A DNA stretch of 64,000 nt, taken from Heterocephalus glaber. Taxonomy: Eukaryota > Chordata > Mammalia > Rodentia > Bathyergidae. The stretch lies in contig NW_004624734.1 of NCBI RefSeq assembly GCF_000247695.1, positions 35,977,153 to 36,041,152 of the forward strand, in the 5' to 3' direction. Positions 1 to 10,519 of this stretch are shown in pieces (the stretch's first letter is position 1; each line of letters opens with the position of its first letter). Below the pieces are notes generated by a model that did not search any database, was not told where the DNA came from, and worked only from the letters and a program-made list of their open reading frames with translations. A program made the position numbers and the translations under genes.

Positions 1-192
1 AATGGAATTAGTATGAGAAAATGAAAAAATGGAAACAAAGTCTTTGTAAATAGGGAGGGATGGAGGGGTTGAAAGGAGGGTAGGGGAATGGGGAAAAAAT
101 AAGAACCAAGAGAGATTATGTAAAGGTACAAATTTCCAATGATGAATGTCATTATATTGTATACCAAAAATGTATCAATAAAATTAATTACA
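1..192 (+). mobile_element. L1 3'UTR end
   Basis: Same 3'UTR sequence (short A-rich segments, ...gatgaatgtcattat...atgtatcaataaa) as the L1 tails at 4180-4403 and, inverted, 16580-16740 and 51890-52000. The element continues off the left edge. Confidence 0.8.
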
Positions 193-369
193 AAAAATTT
201 CCAAAGGTGATCCACACCAGCATTCTCTTAGTTAAATTTCCTAGACCCATTACACCCCAAATTCCTCAGGAATACTGCAAGTGTATAAATTGACTTGAGA
301 AAGTAAAGAGCAGAAACCTGATCCTAAGATAAAAGAATGGGTTGAGAGACTCCAAAGAATGTTTAAAAT

Positions 370-735
370 TATCTATTTAAAAAAAAACCTGGGCCCATAC
401 CTGTAGAATGGGCTAATACCTTTCTGGGCAGGGGTAGGCTTTCTTTTCCTGGGACTTACACCCTATAAAGGGAAGCATAAATATTCCCTGTTCCAGAAAA
501 TAAGCAATTCTCTCTTTTGGGGGTTCTGTATTCTGTTTCTCTGAGATAGGCAGCAGAACCACGGAGCTAAATCCCCGGCCCTTTTTTTTTTTTTTTTTGG
601 TACTGGGGATCGAACTCAGGTCCTTGCACTTGCACAGCAGGCAGCGAAACCACTGAGCTAAATCCCTGGCCCTTTCTGCTTCTTTGAGTGTATATTTTGG
701 AATTTCTGCCTAATAAAACCGTTCCCATGCTTTAA
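370..735 (+). mobile_element. Possible LTR fragment interrupted by ID SINEs
   Basis: A TATAAA (473), a CT-rich block with TTCTGTATTCTG, and an AATAAA (712) followed by A-rich sequence resemble the U3-R-U5 order of a solo LTR. No internal retroviral genes are seen and I cannot assign a family. The upstream part (193-369) holds nothing I recognise. Confidence 0.25.
549..673 (-). mobile_element. Two adjacent ID SINE copies
   Basis: A 3'-truncated copy (549-581) is directly followed by a complete copy with a T18 tract (582-673), both reading minus. Flanks ctgtttctctgaga (533-546) and ctgcttctttgagt (675-688) look like a target duplication. Confidence 0.8.
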
Positions 736-1077
736 AAAAAAAAAAAAGGAAGAAAGTGAAAGACGTATACATTGAAAACTACAGTTCTCTGAAAAAGGAG
801 ATAAAAGAGAATATCAGAAAATGGAAAGATACCCTCTGTTTTGGGATAGTCAGAACCAATATAGTGAAAATGGCCTTACTTCCAAAACTGTTATACAAAT
901 TTAATGCAATCCTGATCAAAATACTAATAGCATACCTCACAGAACTAAAGAAAATAATCCTAAAATTCATTTAGAACCAGAAGAGACCTAGAATAGCAAA
1001 AGCAATTTTGGGCAACAAAGGCAAGGGAGGGAGCAGCAATTCTTGACTTGATATTATACTACAAAGCTACTGTGATA
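736..1077 (+). mobile_element. L1 ORF2 fragment (reverse transcriptase end)
   Basis: Encodes VKDVYIENYSSLKKEIKENI and NIVKMALLPKLLYKFNAILI-like ORF2 sequence with stops. The ORF2 continues after an insertion, at 2817. Inactive. Confidence 0.85.
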
Positions 1078-2816
1078 GACTGAACTTTTGGGAAGATGGA
1101 GGAGTGGTGAGCACCAGAGAAAGAATCTTTCCAGGATTTGACTTCCAGACATTGGAATACAGCAGCGTGAGGAGGAGAAGGAAGGAGGTGGGTCCCCGGG
1201 ACCCAGGAAAGCTCTGAAGTGAGAATGAAGTCCATGGGTAGAGACTTCAATGAAAAAGAGGGAGGTGGTAGGTGGCACTTTGTCTCAGAGTCTGGACTCA
1301 GAGCGTGGGAAGGTTGGGTTGGACCTGCAGATGTAGTGTCTATTGGTGACCCCAGAGGCCTCCATGGAGAAAGGTACTAGCAAATGGAGCAGTGGAGGCA
1401 GCAGACTGCAGTGGCTGGTGGGTTATTCAGGTTCAGACAACACCCAGGAATGTCCCTAGGGGCCAACTGAGCTTGGAGCCCAGAACAGCTCCAGGCAAAC
1501 TCCATCTAGTGGCTCCCAGTGTTGCAGTGAAGGTGCCAAGTTCACATCGGCAGGAGGTCAGGGAGTGGAATTCAAGCTGGCAGGAGGCACACAGATTGTG
1601 GCAGACTCAGTGAAGTCCATCCCAACCTCAGAGCCAGAAACCAGCCTGAACTTCAGTGGAACTAAAGGTCCAGGCTTGGTAGGATTATCTACAACTCCAC
1701 CATAAATCAACAGTTGGCTTGCTAGGATTAAACACCTCAGATCTTGACTCTGTCTGCCCATGTTGTCTACCAATGATGGCAGAGACACACTTTGAATTGG
1801 ATGTGTTTTGTTTTTTTTTTTCTTTTCTTTTTCTCCCCTTTTTTCTTTTCTTTTCTTCGCTTCTGACTTTTGTTTTTGTTCTGTTTTGTTCTTTCTTGAT
1901 CTTGTTTTTACATGAATGTGGATAGTTTCTAGTTTTTTTGATTGTGGTTGTTCTGTTCTGTTCTTGTTTTTATTTATTTTCCTCCTGTCTTCGTCACCAG
2001 TTTACCAAAGTTTCTATGATCTTCCTTTGTTTTCCAGCCTTTCTTCTAAACTTATCTTTTATTTCTCTATTCTCCCCCACCACCACCACCACCAACCCCT
2101 TCTAAATCTTCTCCCTTTAGGGTAAAATCACCATAGTGAGGGCTTATTTATAGTACACAATTTTCTAGTTCATTCTAGATTTTATTATATAACCACACAT
2201 CTAGTTCAGATGGGTAAAGGTGGCAAAATAATAGTTACCACAGTTGTCATTTTCTAGGCTGTGTTTGATGCTATTGTTACTGCTGACTGTACTACTTTAG
2301 CCAAGGTGACATAATTGTGCTAATCAGTTGTTCTTCCTGGTATACCAAGACTCAGTTTGCCTAAGGGTCTTAAGAAATACTATAGGCCAAAGAACTGGGC
2401 ACTGGGCCAAATAGGCAGAAACTTCTCATCCCTAATAAATTGAAGAGGAAGGATCTTGTAACAGACTCAAAAGCCAACTACACCTGGAAGACACCTCTGA
2501 GAGGAAGTTATTTCCTAAGGGTTCTGAATACTGGGAATAAAGCTACTTGCTATGAGCAATCTACAAGCATCAACCCAGGAATTAAACTAAAAAAAAAAAA
2601 AAGAGAAATTCAGCTCACCAAAGGCAAACCCAGGCAGGAATGAGGTGGAACAATATGAAAGCCATCCACCTGGACTCTCTGAAATGGTAACAGCACAAGT
2701 AACAAAGTAGGTGAACAAGGCTCTAGAAAAATTCAAAGCAGAAATAATTTCTCAGCTAACTACAGAGATGGTGACCAGAATGAAAGACATGCTTAGGGAC
2801 TCTAAAGCAGATATAA
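1078..2816 (+). mobile_element. L1 5'UTR/ORF1-like segment inserted in L1 ORF2
   Basis: Starts with a ggaagatgg motif typical of L1 5' ends. It includes a long promoter-like region, a T-rich tract (1808-2080), and an ORF1-like coiled-coil piece (2711-2816: KALEKFKAEIISQLTTEM). It is bracketed by aaagctactgtgata (1063-1077) and aaagctactatgata (2817-2831). Related to the segment at 29172-29985. Confidence 0.6.
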
Positions 2817-4404
2817 AAAGCTACTATGATAAAAACAGCATGGACATGGTCAAAAAAAAAACCAAAACAGACCTGAGGATCAATGGAACAGATTAGAAGA
2901 TGTAGAAACAACTCCAGACACACTCAGCCACCTTATCTTTGACAAAGGAGCCAAACACCTTCACTGGAAGAAAGATAATAAATGGTGCCAGAAAAACTGG
3001 CTTTCCACATGCCAAAGATTAAACCTAGAACAATATCTCTTGCCATGCACTAAACTAAAACCCAAGTGGATCAAAGATCTAAATATTAAAACTGAAACAC
3101 TAAATCTGCTGGAAGACAGACTAGGTAAAACTCTTAAAGACATAGGAATATGCTAAGATTTTATGAAGAAAACCTTGATTGTACAGAAAATATTACAAAG
3201 AGTCAACAACTTTAATCATACCAAATTTAAAAAAAAAGCTTTTGCACAGCAAAACAACCAAAATAACCCAAAAAACAAAATTAAAAAACCCCCAACAGTG
3301 AATAGACAATCTACAGAATGGGAAAAAAATTTTAGCAGCTATTCCTCAAAGGACTAACATCTAGAATAAATAAAGAACTCAAAAAATTGGACCCCTCAGA
3401 TTGAAAGACCCAATACAAAAATGGACATCTGGACAATACATACTTTTTTTTTTTTTTTTGGTATCAGGGATCAAACTTGGGTCCTTACGCTTGCAAGGCA
3501 GGCGGCAGAACCACTGAGCTAAATCCCCGGCCCAAAAATGAACATCTGAAATAAACTGACATTTCTTGGATGAAGAAGTACAAACAGCAAATAAATATAA
3601 AAAAATGCTCAACATCACTGATCACTGGAGAAATGCAAATTAAAACACTGAGACTCCATCTCACTCCAGAAAGAATGGCTGTCATAGAAAAAATCAACCA
3701 ATAACAAATACTGGCAGGGATGCGGGGGAAAAAGGAACCCTTCTCCACTGCTGATAGGAGTGTAGACTGGTGCAAGCACTGTGGAAATCAGTGTGGAGAT
3801 TCCTCATAACACTAAAACTAGAGGTTCCATTTGACCCTGCTATTCCCCTACTTGGTATCTTCCCAAAAGAATTAAAAGCATCATACCACAGTGATATATG
3901 CACACCTCTGTTTATAGCAGCCCAGATGCCCATCAACAGATGAATGGATAAAGAAAATGTGGTATTTATATATAATGGAGACTACTCTGCCATAAAGAAG
4001 GATAAACTTGAGTCATTTGTAGGAAAATGGATGCACCTCGAGACCAAATTCTTAAGTGAAATAAATCAGATGCACAATTGTAAATATCACATTCTTTTGT
4101 GTGAAAAAACCAAAGGGTAAATAAGGAGCATAATGGGGGATCGATATTGGGAAGCAGGAAGAACATGTTCAAATGGGAAGGGAAACAAGGGAGGGGGAGG
4201 GGGAAAGGAAAGAAGGGACAAGAAAAAAAGAGAAAATAGAAGGAAAAAAGGAAATAAAGCTTTTGTATATAAGGAGGGGAAGAGGGGTTGACAGGGCATA
4301 TGGGAAAAAAGAAGCGAGATGTACAGGCATAAATTCCCTATGATGAATGTTATCATCATGTATATCTAAAATGTACCAATAAATGTTTTGCTTAAAAAAA
4401 AACA
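2817..4404 (+). mobile_element. L1 ORF2 C-terminal region and 3'UTR with poly(A)
   Basis: Decayed ORF2 ([27 protein letters not shown], then the CPTTG/DWIKK-type C-terminal end), followed by the same 3'UTR as elsewhere and an A9 tract at 4396-4404. Contains an ID insertion at 3444-3533. Multiple stops and frameshifts. Confidence 0.85.
3444..3533 (-). mobile_element. ID SINE inserted in L1
   Basis: Full copy with T-tract. The target duplication aaaaatggacatctg (3417-3431) / aaaaatgaacatctg (3534-3548) gives the insertion site, though 12 bases separate the left repeat from the T-tract. Confidence 0.85.
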
Positions 4405-4604
4405 CACAGAGAGAACTCCCACACATAAACAAGACAGGGAAAACAGCTGAAATTATAAATTGGAAAAAAAGAAAATACAAATGGGTAAGAAAACAAGCAA
4501 AAGATGTGGGGATTTCTGGTAGGCAATTCATAGCAGATAACACAAATGGCCAACAAACATTTGTAAAGATGCTCAAATTGACTAGCAATCAGGAAAAGTC
4601 AAAA

Positions 4605-4730
4605 GAAAAGCACGGCAGGGTGGTCTGGGCAATTTAGGAAGACCCTTTCTCAAAATAGAGAAAGGGCTGGAGACGTAGCTCAGTGAGAAGGCCCTATGTT
4701 TGATCCCCACTAGGAGGGGAAGAAAAAGGA
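4605..4730 (+). mobile_element. Truncated B1-ID composite SINE
   Basis: B1 3' end (ctttctcaaaa) joined to an ID-like unit with tagctcagtg and gtttgatcccc boxes. The sequence 4736-5100 that follows is probably old repeat but not assignable. Confidence 0.6.
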
Positions 4731-5117
4731 AAATGGAGAAAATACAGAGCAGATCGAGGAGTGAAACGTCCTGCTGATGCCTCCAGTGTGAAGAGCACTT
4801 GCTGGGATGAGCTGGCGCTGCGTAGTGAAGGTGCTGTGAGGACCTCGCCGACCCAGCAGGTCCGCTCCGAGCACTGAAGTGTGAGCCCAAGGAAACATCA
4901 GAGTGCGCTCCGCAATACTTCCACACTACAGCAAACGGAAACGACCGAACTGCTGACACAGCAGAACAGGGAGGCAAACCAGAGCGCATTTATACGAGGG
5001 GATGTTAGAGCACTTGAAATGAAGAGCCTAGAGTAGTGCATGTGAACATGGGTGAACCTCAAAAATATAATAGTGAGTGGAGAAAGCAATGCAGAAAGCC
5101 TGGTAGAATAGATATGT

Positions 5118-5668
5118 ACAGTGATAGTTAACTGACTGTGTCAACCTGAGTAAGAAATGCCCTACTAAATTGGATCAGCATAGTTCTGGGGGTGGCTGAG
5201 GGGATTTACTGGGTGTGAGTGACAGCAACCAATGGGCTAAAAACTGTATGAAAGGGAAATGAAGAAGGAGGGCTTGTTTCTGTTTCTTTGGAAGAGCTCT
5301 AGTCTTCACCTTCACATTGGACATCATCTCCAGGATTCCAGTGCAGACCCTTCGTCCTCCTGACCTGATACGGACTCATGTGAGACCCTACAATGAACTC
5401 CTACAGACCTCCACCTCCTTCTCCTTCTCCTTTTCTTTCTTTTTTTTTTTTTTTTTTGTGGTACCAGGGATCGAACTCAGGACCTTGCACTTGCCAGGCA
5501 GGCACGGTGCCACTGAGCTACATGCCCAGCCCCAGACAGCCCTTCTGCACTCTTCCACACCACACTGACTCTGTGGGCAGCCACTGTAAGCCAATTTGTA
5601 ACTTCTTATATATCTGTATATCTTGCATTAAATCTGTTTCTCTAGTAGTACAGACTAATACAGATACT
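5118..5668 (+). mobile_element. Old LTR-like/medium-reiterated repeat, split by an ID
   Basis: Begins tagttaactgactgtgtcaacctg and ends tttctctagtagtacagactaataca. This pair of ends is familiar from an abundant mammalian repeat I cannot name with certainty. Interrupted by the ID at 5438-5534. Confidence 0.45.
5438..5534 (-). mobile_element. ID SINE
   Basis: T-tract, ggtaccagggatcgaactcag (B box) and ccactgagcta (A box) in minus orientation. Confidence 0.85.
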
Positions 5669-5690
5669 CTTATAAAAAGTGTGAAAGCAA

Positions 5691-5786
5691 GGGCCAGGGA
5701 TTTAGCTCAGTGGTTCTGCCCCTGCCTCGCAAGTGCAAGGACCCGAGTTTCATCCCTGGTACCAAAAAAACAAAAAACAAAGAAAT
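5691..5786 (+). mobile_element. ID SINE
   Basis: Full copy ending ggtaccaaaaa. Short flanking repeat gtgaaagcaa (5681-5690) / ttgaaagcaa (5787-5796). The next 520 bases (5787-6305) show no recognisable element. Confidence 0.85.
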
Positions 5787-6305
5787 TTGAAAGCAATAAA
5801 AAAAACTACATATGTGCTGTTTATGGGTAACACACATGTAATAAGAATACAGAAATGTCTGATGTGATTGAGGTCCAATTTAGGACAGGGTCTTCTCAGG
5901 GAAGGAGGGAGGGAAAAGAATGGCAGAGGGTTGCATAGAGGTCAACAGGGAAAAGAAGGGAGAGCAAAAAAAGCTGAATGGTTGTTCCTATAATCTGAAG
6001 AAATTAGAATGCGATCTGTCAGCCATTGTGTTTCTGCTGTTTGAATGAACAGGGAAGATTAAAAAGACACAGACGAGAAAAGAAGGCAGCCTCCTGAACA
6101 GGCAGTTTTCAGTGTCTCCACCTGTGAAGAAGGAAGCAGGCCTTCGCCACACATGCTAACGACCACCTGCACAGGCCTGCATGTGACCACGGTGACCGTC
6201 TCCACGGGGCGCCTGTCCTGGGTTCTTGCACAGGCTGAGCATCCCCTGCCAAGCTGTTGTGGGGTGGCCTACAGTGGGGAACATCCTACGCTCATGGAGT
6301 GGACA

Positions 6306-6728
6306 TCTTTTTTATTTTTCAATACTGGGGATTGAACTCAGGGCCTTTGCACTGAGCTACATCCCCAGCCCTTTTAGTTTTTCATTTTGACATGGGTCTA
6401 AGTGGCTAAACTGCCCAGGTTGGGCTTGAACTTGTGATCTTCCTGCCTCAGCCTCCCAGAGTGCTGGCATTACACATTTGCACCACCAGGCTTGGCTCTG
6501 ACATCTTTTTTTTTCAGACAGGATCTTGCTATGCAATGCAGGCTGGCCTTGAACTCATTATGTAGCCAGGCTGGCCTCAAACTTGTGGCAATTCTCCTGC
6601 CTCAGCCTCCCGAGTGCTGCACCACCACATCTGATTTTCCTTTGCAGTGCTGGGGATGGAACCCAGGACCTTGCTTTGGGCACGCTAGGCAAGAGCTCTA
6701 CCACTGAGTGACGCCCTAAGCCCCGGCC
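6306..6728 (-). mobile_element. B1-ID composite, then B1 and ID copies
   Basis: 6306-6497 is an ID-B1 composite (minus). 6507-6637 is a B1 (minus) and 6638-6728 an ID (minus), also arranged head-to-tail. 6729-7140 is plain intron 11 sequence. Confidence 0.75.
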
Positions 6729-7140
6729 TGACGTCTTTTGAGGAAAGCAAACAAGCACACAATAAACCAACATGTGGCAAGTTGCGGGGAGTGCAAGCAG
6801 GGCTTCTGGGCCTATCCTTCTATGAACAGACACTTCTAAGCTGAGACCACCTGCTGGGGTTCACAGGCTGTCTGAGTAAGACGTTAGTGGGGCCCTGACT
6901 CTGGAACAAAGGCAGAAAATCTCAGACATGCGTCGGACTGCCTGGGACTCGGGTTTCCCAGAGTGCACTTCCTCCAAGGTCACAGCCTCACTAGAGGCTG
7001 CAAAGCCAGATGAGGCCAAGGACCCCGAGCTTCCCAGCGCTCCCACACAGCCAGTTCTGCAGGACAGTGGCTGTTCTGCTCTCTCTACCCTCTGTCCTAG
7101 GGGACACCAGGGAGGGGTGCTGAGCCTTACCCCGCCTTAC

Positions 7141-7255
7141 CAGAGCATTCTCGGGCACCCCCACCACCACGTCATGCAGCATGGCTCCACTGCCGAAGTG
7201 CTGGGCGATGGACAGGCCACTCAGGCAGTAGCAGGTGTGGTAGAAGTCGCGTGAC
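7141..7255 (-). CDS. FNTB: FNTB exon 11 (third zinc ligand)
   Basis: 115 nt, acceptor ctgtccttcag and donor GTAAGG. The first G completes Lys356; the exon encodes SRDFYHTCYCLSGLSIAQHF then GSGAMLHDVVVGVPENAL, ending in phase 0 at residue 394. His362, the third zinc ligand, and Tyr361 are present. The terminal exon (about 43 codons and the 3'UTR) is not recognisable in positions 1-7140, so it presumably lies to the left of the window. Confidence 0.96.
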
Positions 7256-7705
7256 CTGAAGGACAGGCAGCTCTGAGTGGGTGGCCCCTGCTTCCCTCAC
7301 ACCCCAAAATGTGACTCCATGAATCCAGACCCTGTGCAGGGACTGCACATCCCACCTTGTCCTCTGCTCAGCCAGAGCAGGTGCGGCCTTGCCCAGCAGT
7401 GGGTCTTGAAGCCCATCCTCCACCCCCGGCCCACAGCAGGACTTCATTTGGCCTTTCCTTTGGTGGTGCTGAGGATCAAATCCAGAGCCTTGCACATGCA
7501 AGGCAAACACTGTACCACCGAGCAGTGCCCCAGCCATGGGAATTGTACCTTTAGAGTTGGTCTTTCCAGCTGTCTCTGGAAACAGCTCTCTGCTAATGCT
7601 AATTAACACACTTCTCTAGACAAAGACCAAAATGTCCAGTAGTGAGCCACATTCTTCCTGATAAATGGCTGGGCTGGTCTTCCCCTGATGCTGACAGCAG
7701 CTAGG

Positions 7706-7756
<51 letters not shown>

Positions 7757-10488
7757 GGACTGAACCCAGGGCCTTGTGCATGCTGGGCAAGTGCTCTACC
7801 ACTGAGCTACACCCCCAGCTCCCACCTTGTTCTAATTAAATTAGTTTGGCCTAACAAAAAGCGGGGAGATAAAGAAAGACATCAGCTGAGCAATCCATTC
7901 TGCTGTCTGGGGAAGAGGAGAATGTGAGGCGGGGACAGGGTGGGCAGCTGGAGGAGCAGGACCACTGGGACTCGGAGGGGACACTCTTCACTGAGTTGCT
8001 CTTCCTGTGCAACACTAGCACTGAGCGGCCTCCAAGGTATCCAGCCCTCCCTGTCACCCTTCGCTCCCGAGAGCAGCACTCACTTGCCGGGCTTGTCCAG
8101 AAGGCCCCCCGCAGGGCACTGGCAGCACATGAGCAGGTACTCCTGCAGGGCCTTCTGGTGGAACATCCAGCGGCTCATGCCGAGGGCTGGGTCACCTGTG
8201 GAGGGCAGAGGTTCAGCCAAAGAGCAGCGATCCATTTGCATTTTACCACACGAAGGAGAGTCTGGCCCTGTCTCCTCCATCACTCGTCTTTGGTGCACTT
8301 CCAGTCCTCCCAACACGCCCCTAACCTGGGTGTGCAGCATGGGGCAGCTGTTCAAAGCGGAGGCTCCCTGCCTTGACATTCTCCAGCTGTCCAGCTCTTC
8401 CCTCACCTGCTGTGGCTGCTCCTGAGCTGTCCCTCATACTTCCCTCTGGGCACCCAAGGACGTTTCCTCTAGCAGCGCTTTGACTGGGCTCTGAAACTGT
8501 CCGCCAGACTACGCAGCTATGGAAACTCTTAGCACAGGCAATACATTCTGATCATGCTCCTGCTTTTCTAAGCCACAACTTACTCTATCTCCAAAGGAAA
8601 TTCTCTATTTTTTTGTAGCAACCCCACCCCCACCCCCGTTCTCAGCAATTAAAATGATGAGCAAAAATTGTATCTATTCATTTATTTTGATTTTCAAGCC
8701 TTTTACTACTAAATAGGAAGAAATTTTTTCTGTAACTTCTGGTTACTAGTTGCATTTCCTTTTGAGAGTGTATGTACTCTGAAGAAGCAGAGTGGTGCGG
8801 CGGAAGCATGCTGGGCCCATAACCCAGAGAGTATATGTACTCTGTCCTGAAATCGAATGGCCAATTTTTATTAAACTAGCTTTTTATTATATTTACCCTT
8901 TGTCTATAACATAGGTTGTGCCTATTTCTTTTTTCTCTTTTGTTTATGCGAGCTGAAATACATACTATATATATATGGGGCATGGGTTTGGGGCAGGGTG
9001 TTGAAAATGTAAAATTTATTGTGATGATGGTTGTATAATTCTATGAACACATTAAAAACCACTGAACTATATACTTCAATGGGTGAGTTATATGGTATAT
9101 GAATTATATCTCCACAAAGCTATTATTTTATTTATTTATTTATTTATTTATTTATTGGTACTGGGGATCAAACTCAGGACCTTGCACTTGCAAGGCAGGC
9201 AATGGAACCACTGAGCTAAATCCTCGGCTCTGCAAAGCTGTCATTTTAAAAAGCATATTTATTAAACTTTGGGATAATTGCATTAAAAATTCTATATAAA
9301 ATACACCCATATTTGATACCCTATAACAAATAAAAAACTATCATTGTGAGGTAAATTAACCTATGTCAAAAATTGGAATCTGAAAGTAAAGTGCTATGTT
9401 TATTATTAAAAAGATTAGAGTGTTTCAGTTACTTCTTATATTATTGAAGTTTAAGAATTCAGAGTTCATAAACTCTATAAGGCACTTTTAGGAATACTGA
9501 TTTTTGTTTTTGCTTTTGTTTTCTGATAGTACTGGGAACTGAACCCAGGGCCTTCACCATGACTACATCACAAGCCCTTCTTAAAGTTTTTTTTAAATTC
9601 TGAGACAGAGTCTTGGGAATATGCCAAGTTGTCCAGGCTAGGCCCGAACTTGTAATCCTCCTGGCTCAGTCTCCCAGAGTGCTGGGATTACAGGCCTGGA
9701 GCATCAGGCTCACCCAGGAATCTTGAATTTGAACACCAGCACACAAGAAAGGAGATATGAGGGCCGGGAATTTAGCTCAGTGGTGCCAGGCCTGCCTCAC
9801 AAGCACAAGGTCCTGAGTTCGATCCCCGGTACCAAAAAAGAAAAAAAGAAAGGAGATATGATTACAGAGTGCTAACCATGGATGGAAATCAGCCTTTGCA
9901 ATTCTTTATACCTCTTCTTTCTTGAATTACAGATCCCCACTATCAGGTCATTCTGCATTTCAAGGTTCTTCTTATCTAACAAATCAAAAGTCTTTGTAAT
10001 CTATAACTTTCAGGACCAGCCCCACATAGCTCCACTCCACATACGGACAAGAAATGGCCTAGGTATGTCTAGTATCTGCCAGTCCACAGGCTGCTGCTTT
10101 GTGTTGGTCCATAGAAACAAAACAACACTGAGTCATCACTGGGCATCTGTCAGCTATTATAATAATCCATTCTCCTACTCAGATGTTGTTTCTGCCATGT
10201 GGAGATCATCCCTGGCAGGGAGTTCCTGATGGTCACCTGCTGAGTCAGGGAATGGCCAGGCTTGGGTTCTGTGCTGTGTCAAGCCCTTTTCTTTATTGTG
10301 AGCAATATAATCATTGCCCTTTTTTTTCAGTGGTGCTGGGGATCAAACCCAGGGCATGCACCCCACCACTGAGCCACATCCCCAGCCCAGTCACTACAAT
10401 TTCAAGATGTATTTGCAGCTGGGGAAGCAGTGGTTGTGTCTGCACTTGGCATGTGTATGGCCCTGGGCTTAATCCTTCACACACACAG

Positions 10489-10519
<31 letters not shown>

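Noticed and set aside
2078..2095. CACCAC run that encodes a His tract
   Set aside because: A short trinucleotide run in the L1 5' region; no coding context.
7709..7750. Direct-repeat arrays as CRISPR
   Set aside because: All regular arrays here are simple microsatellites or SINE clusters; none has repeat-spacer structure, and the genome is mammalian.
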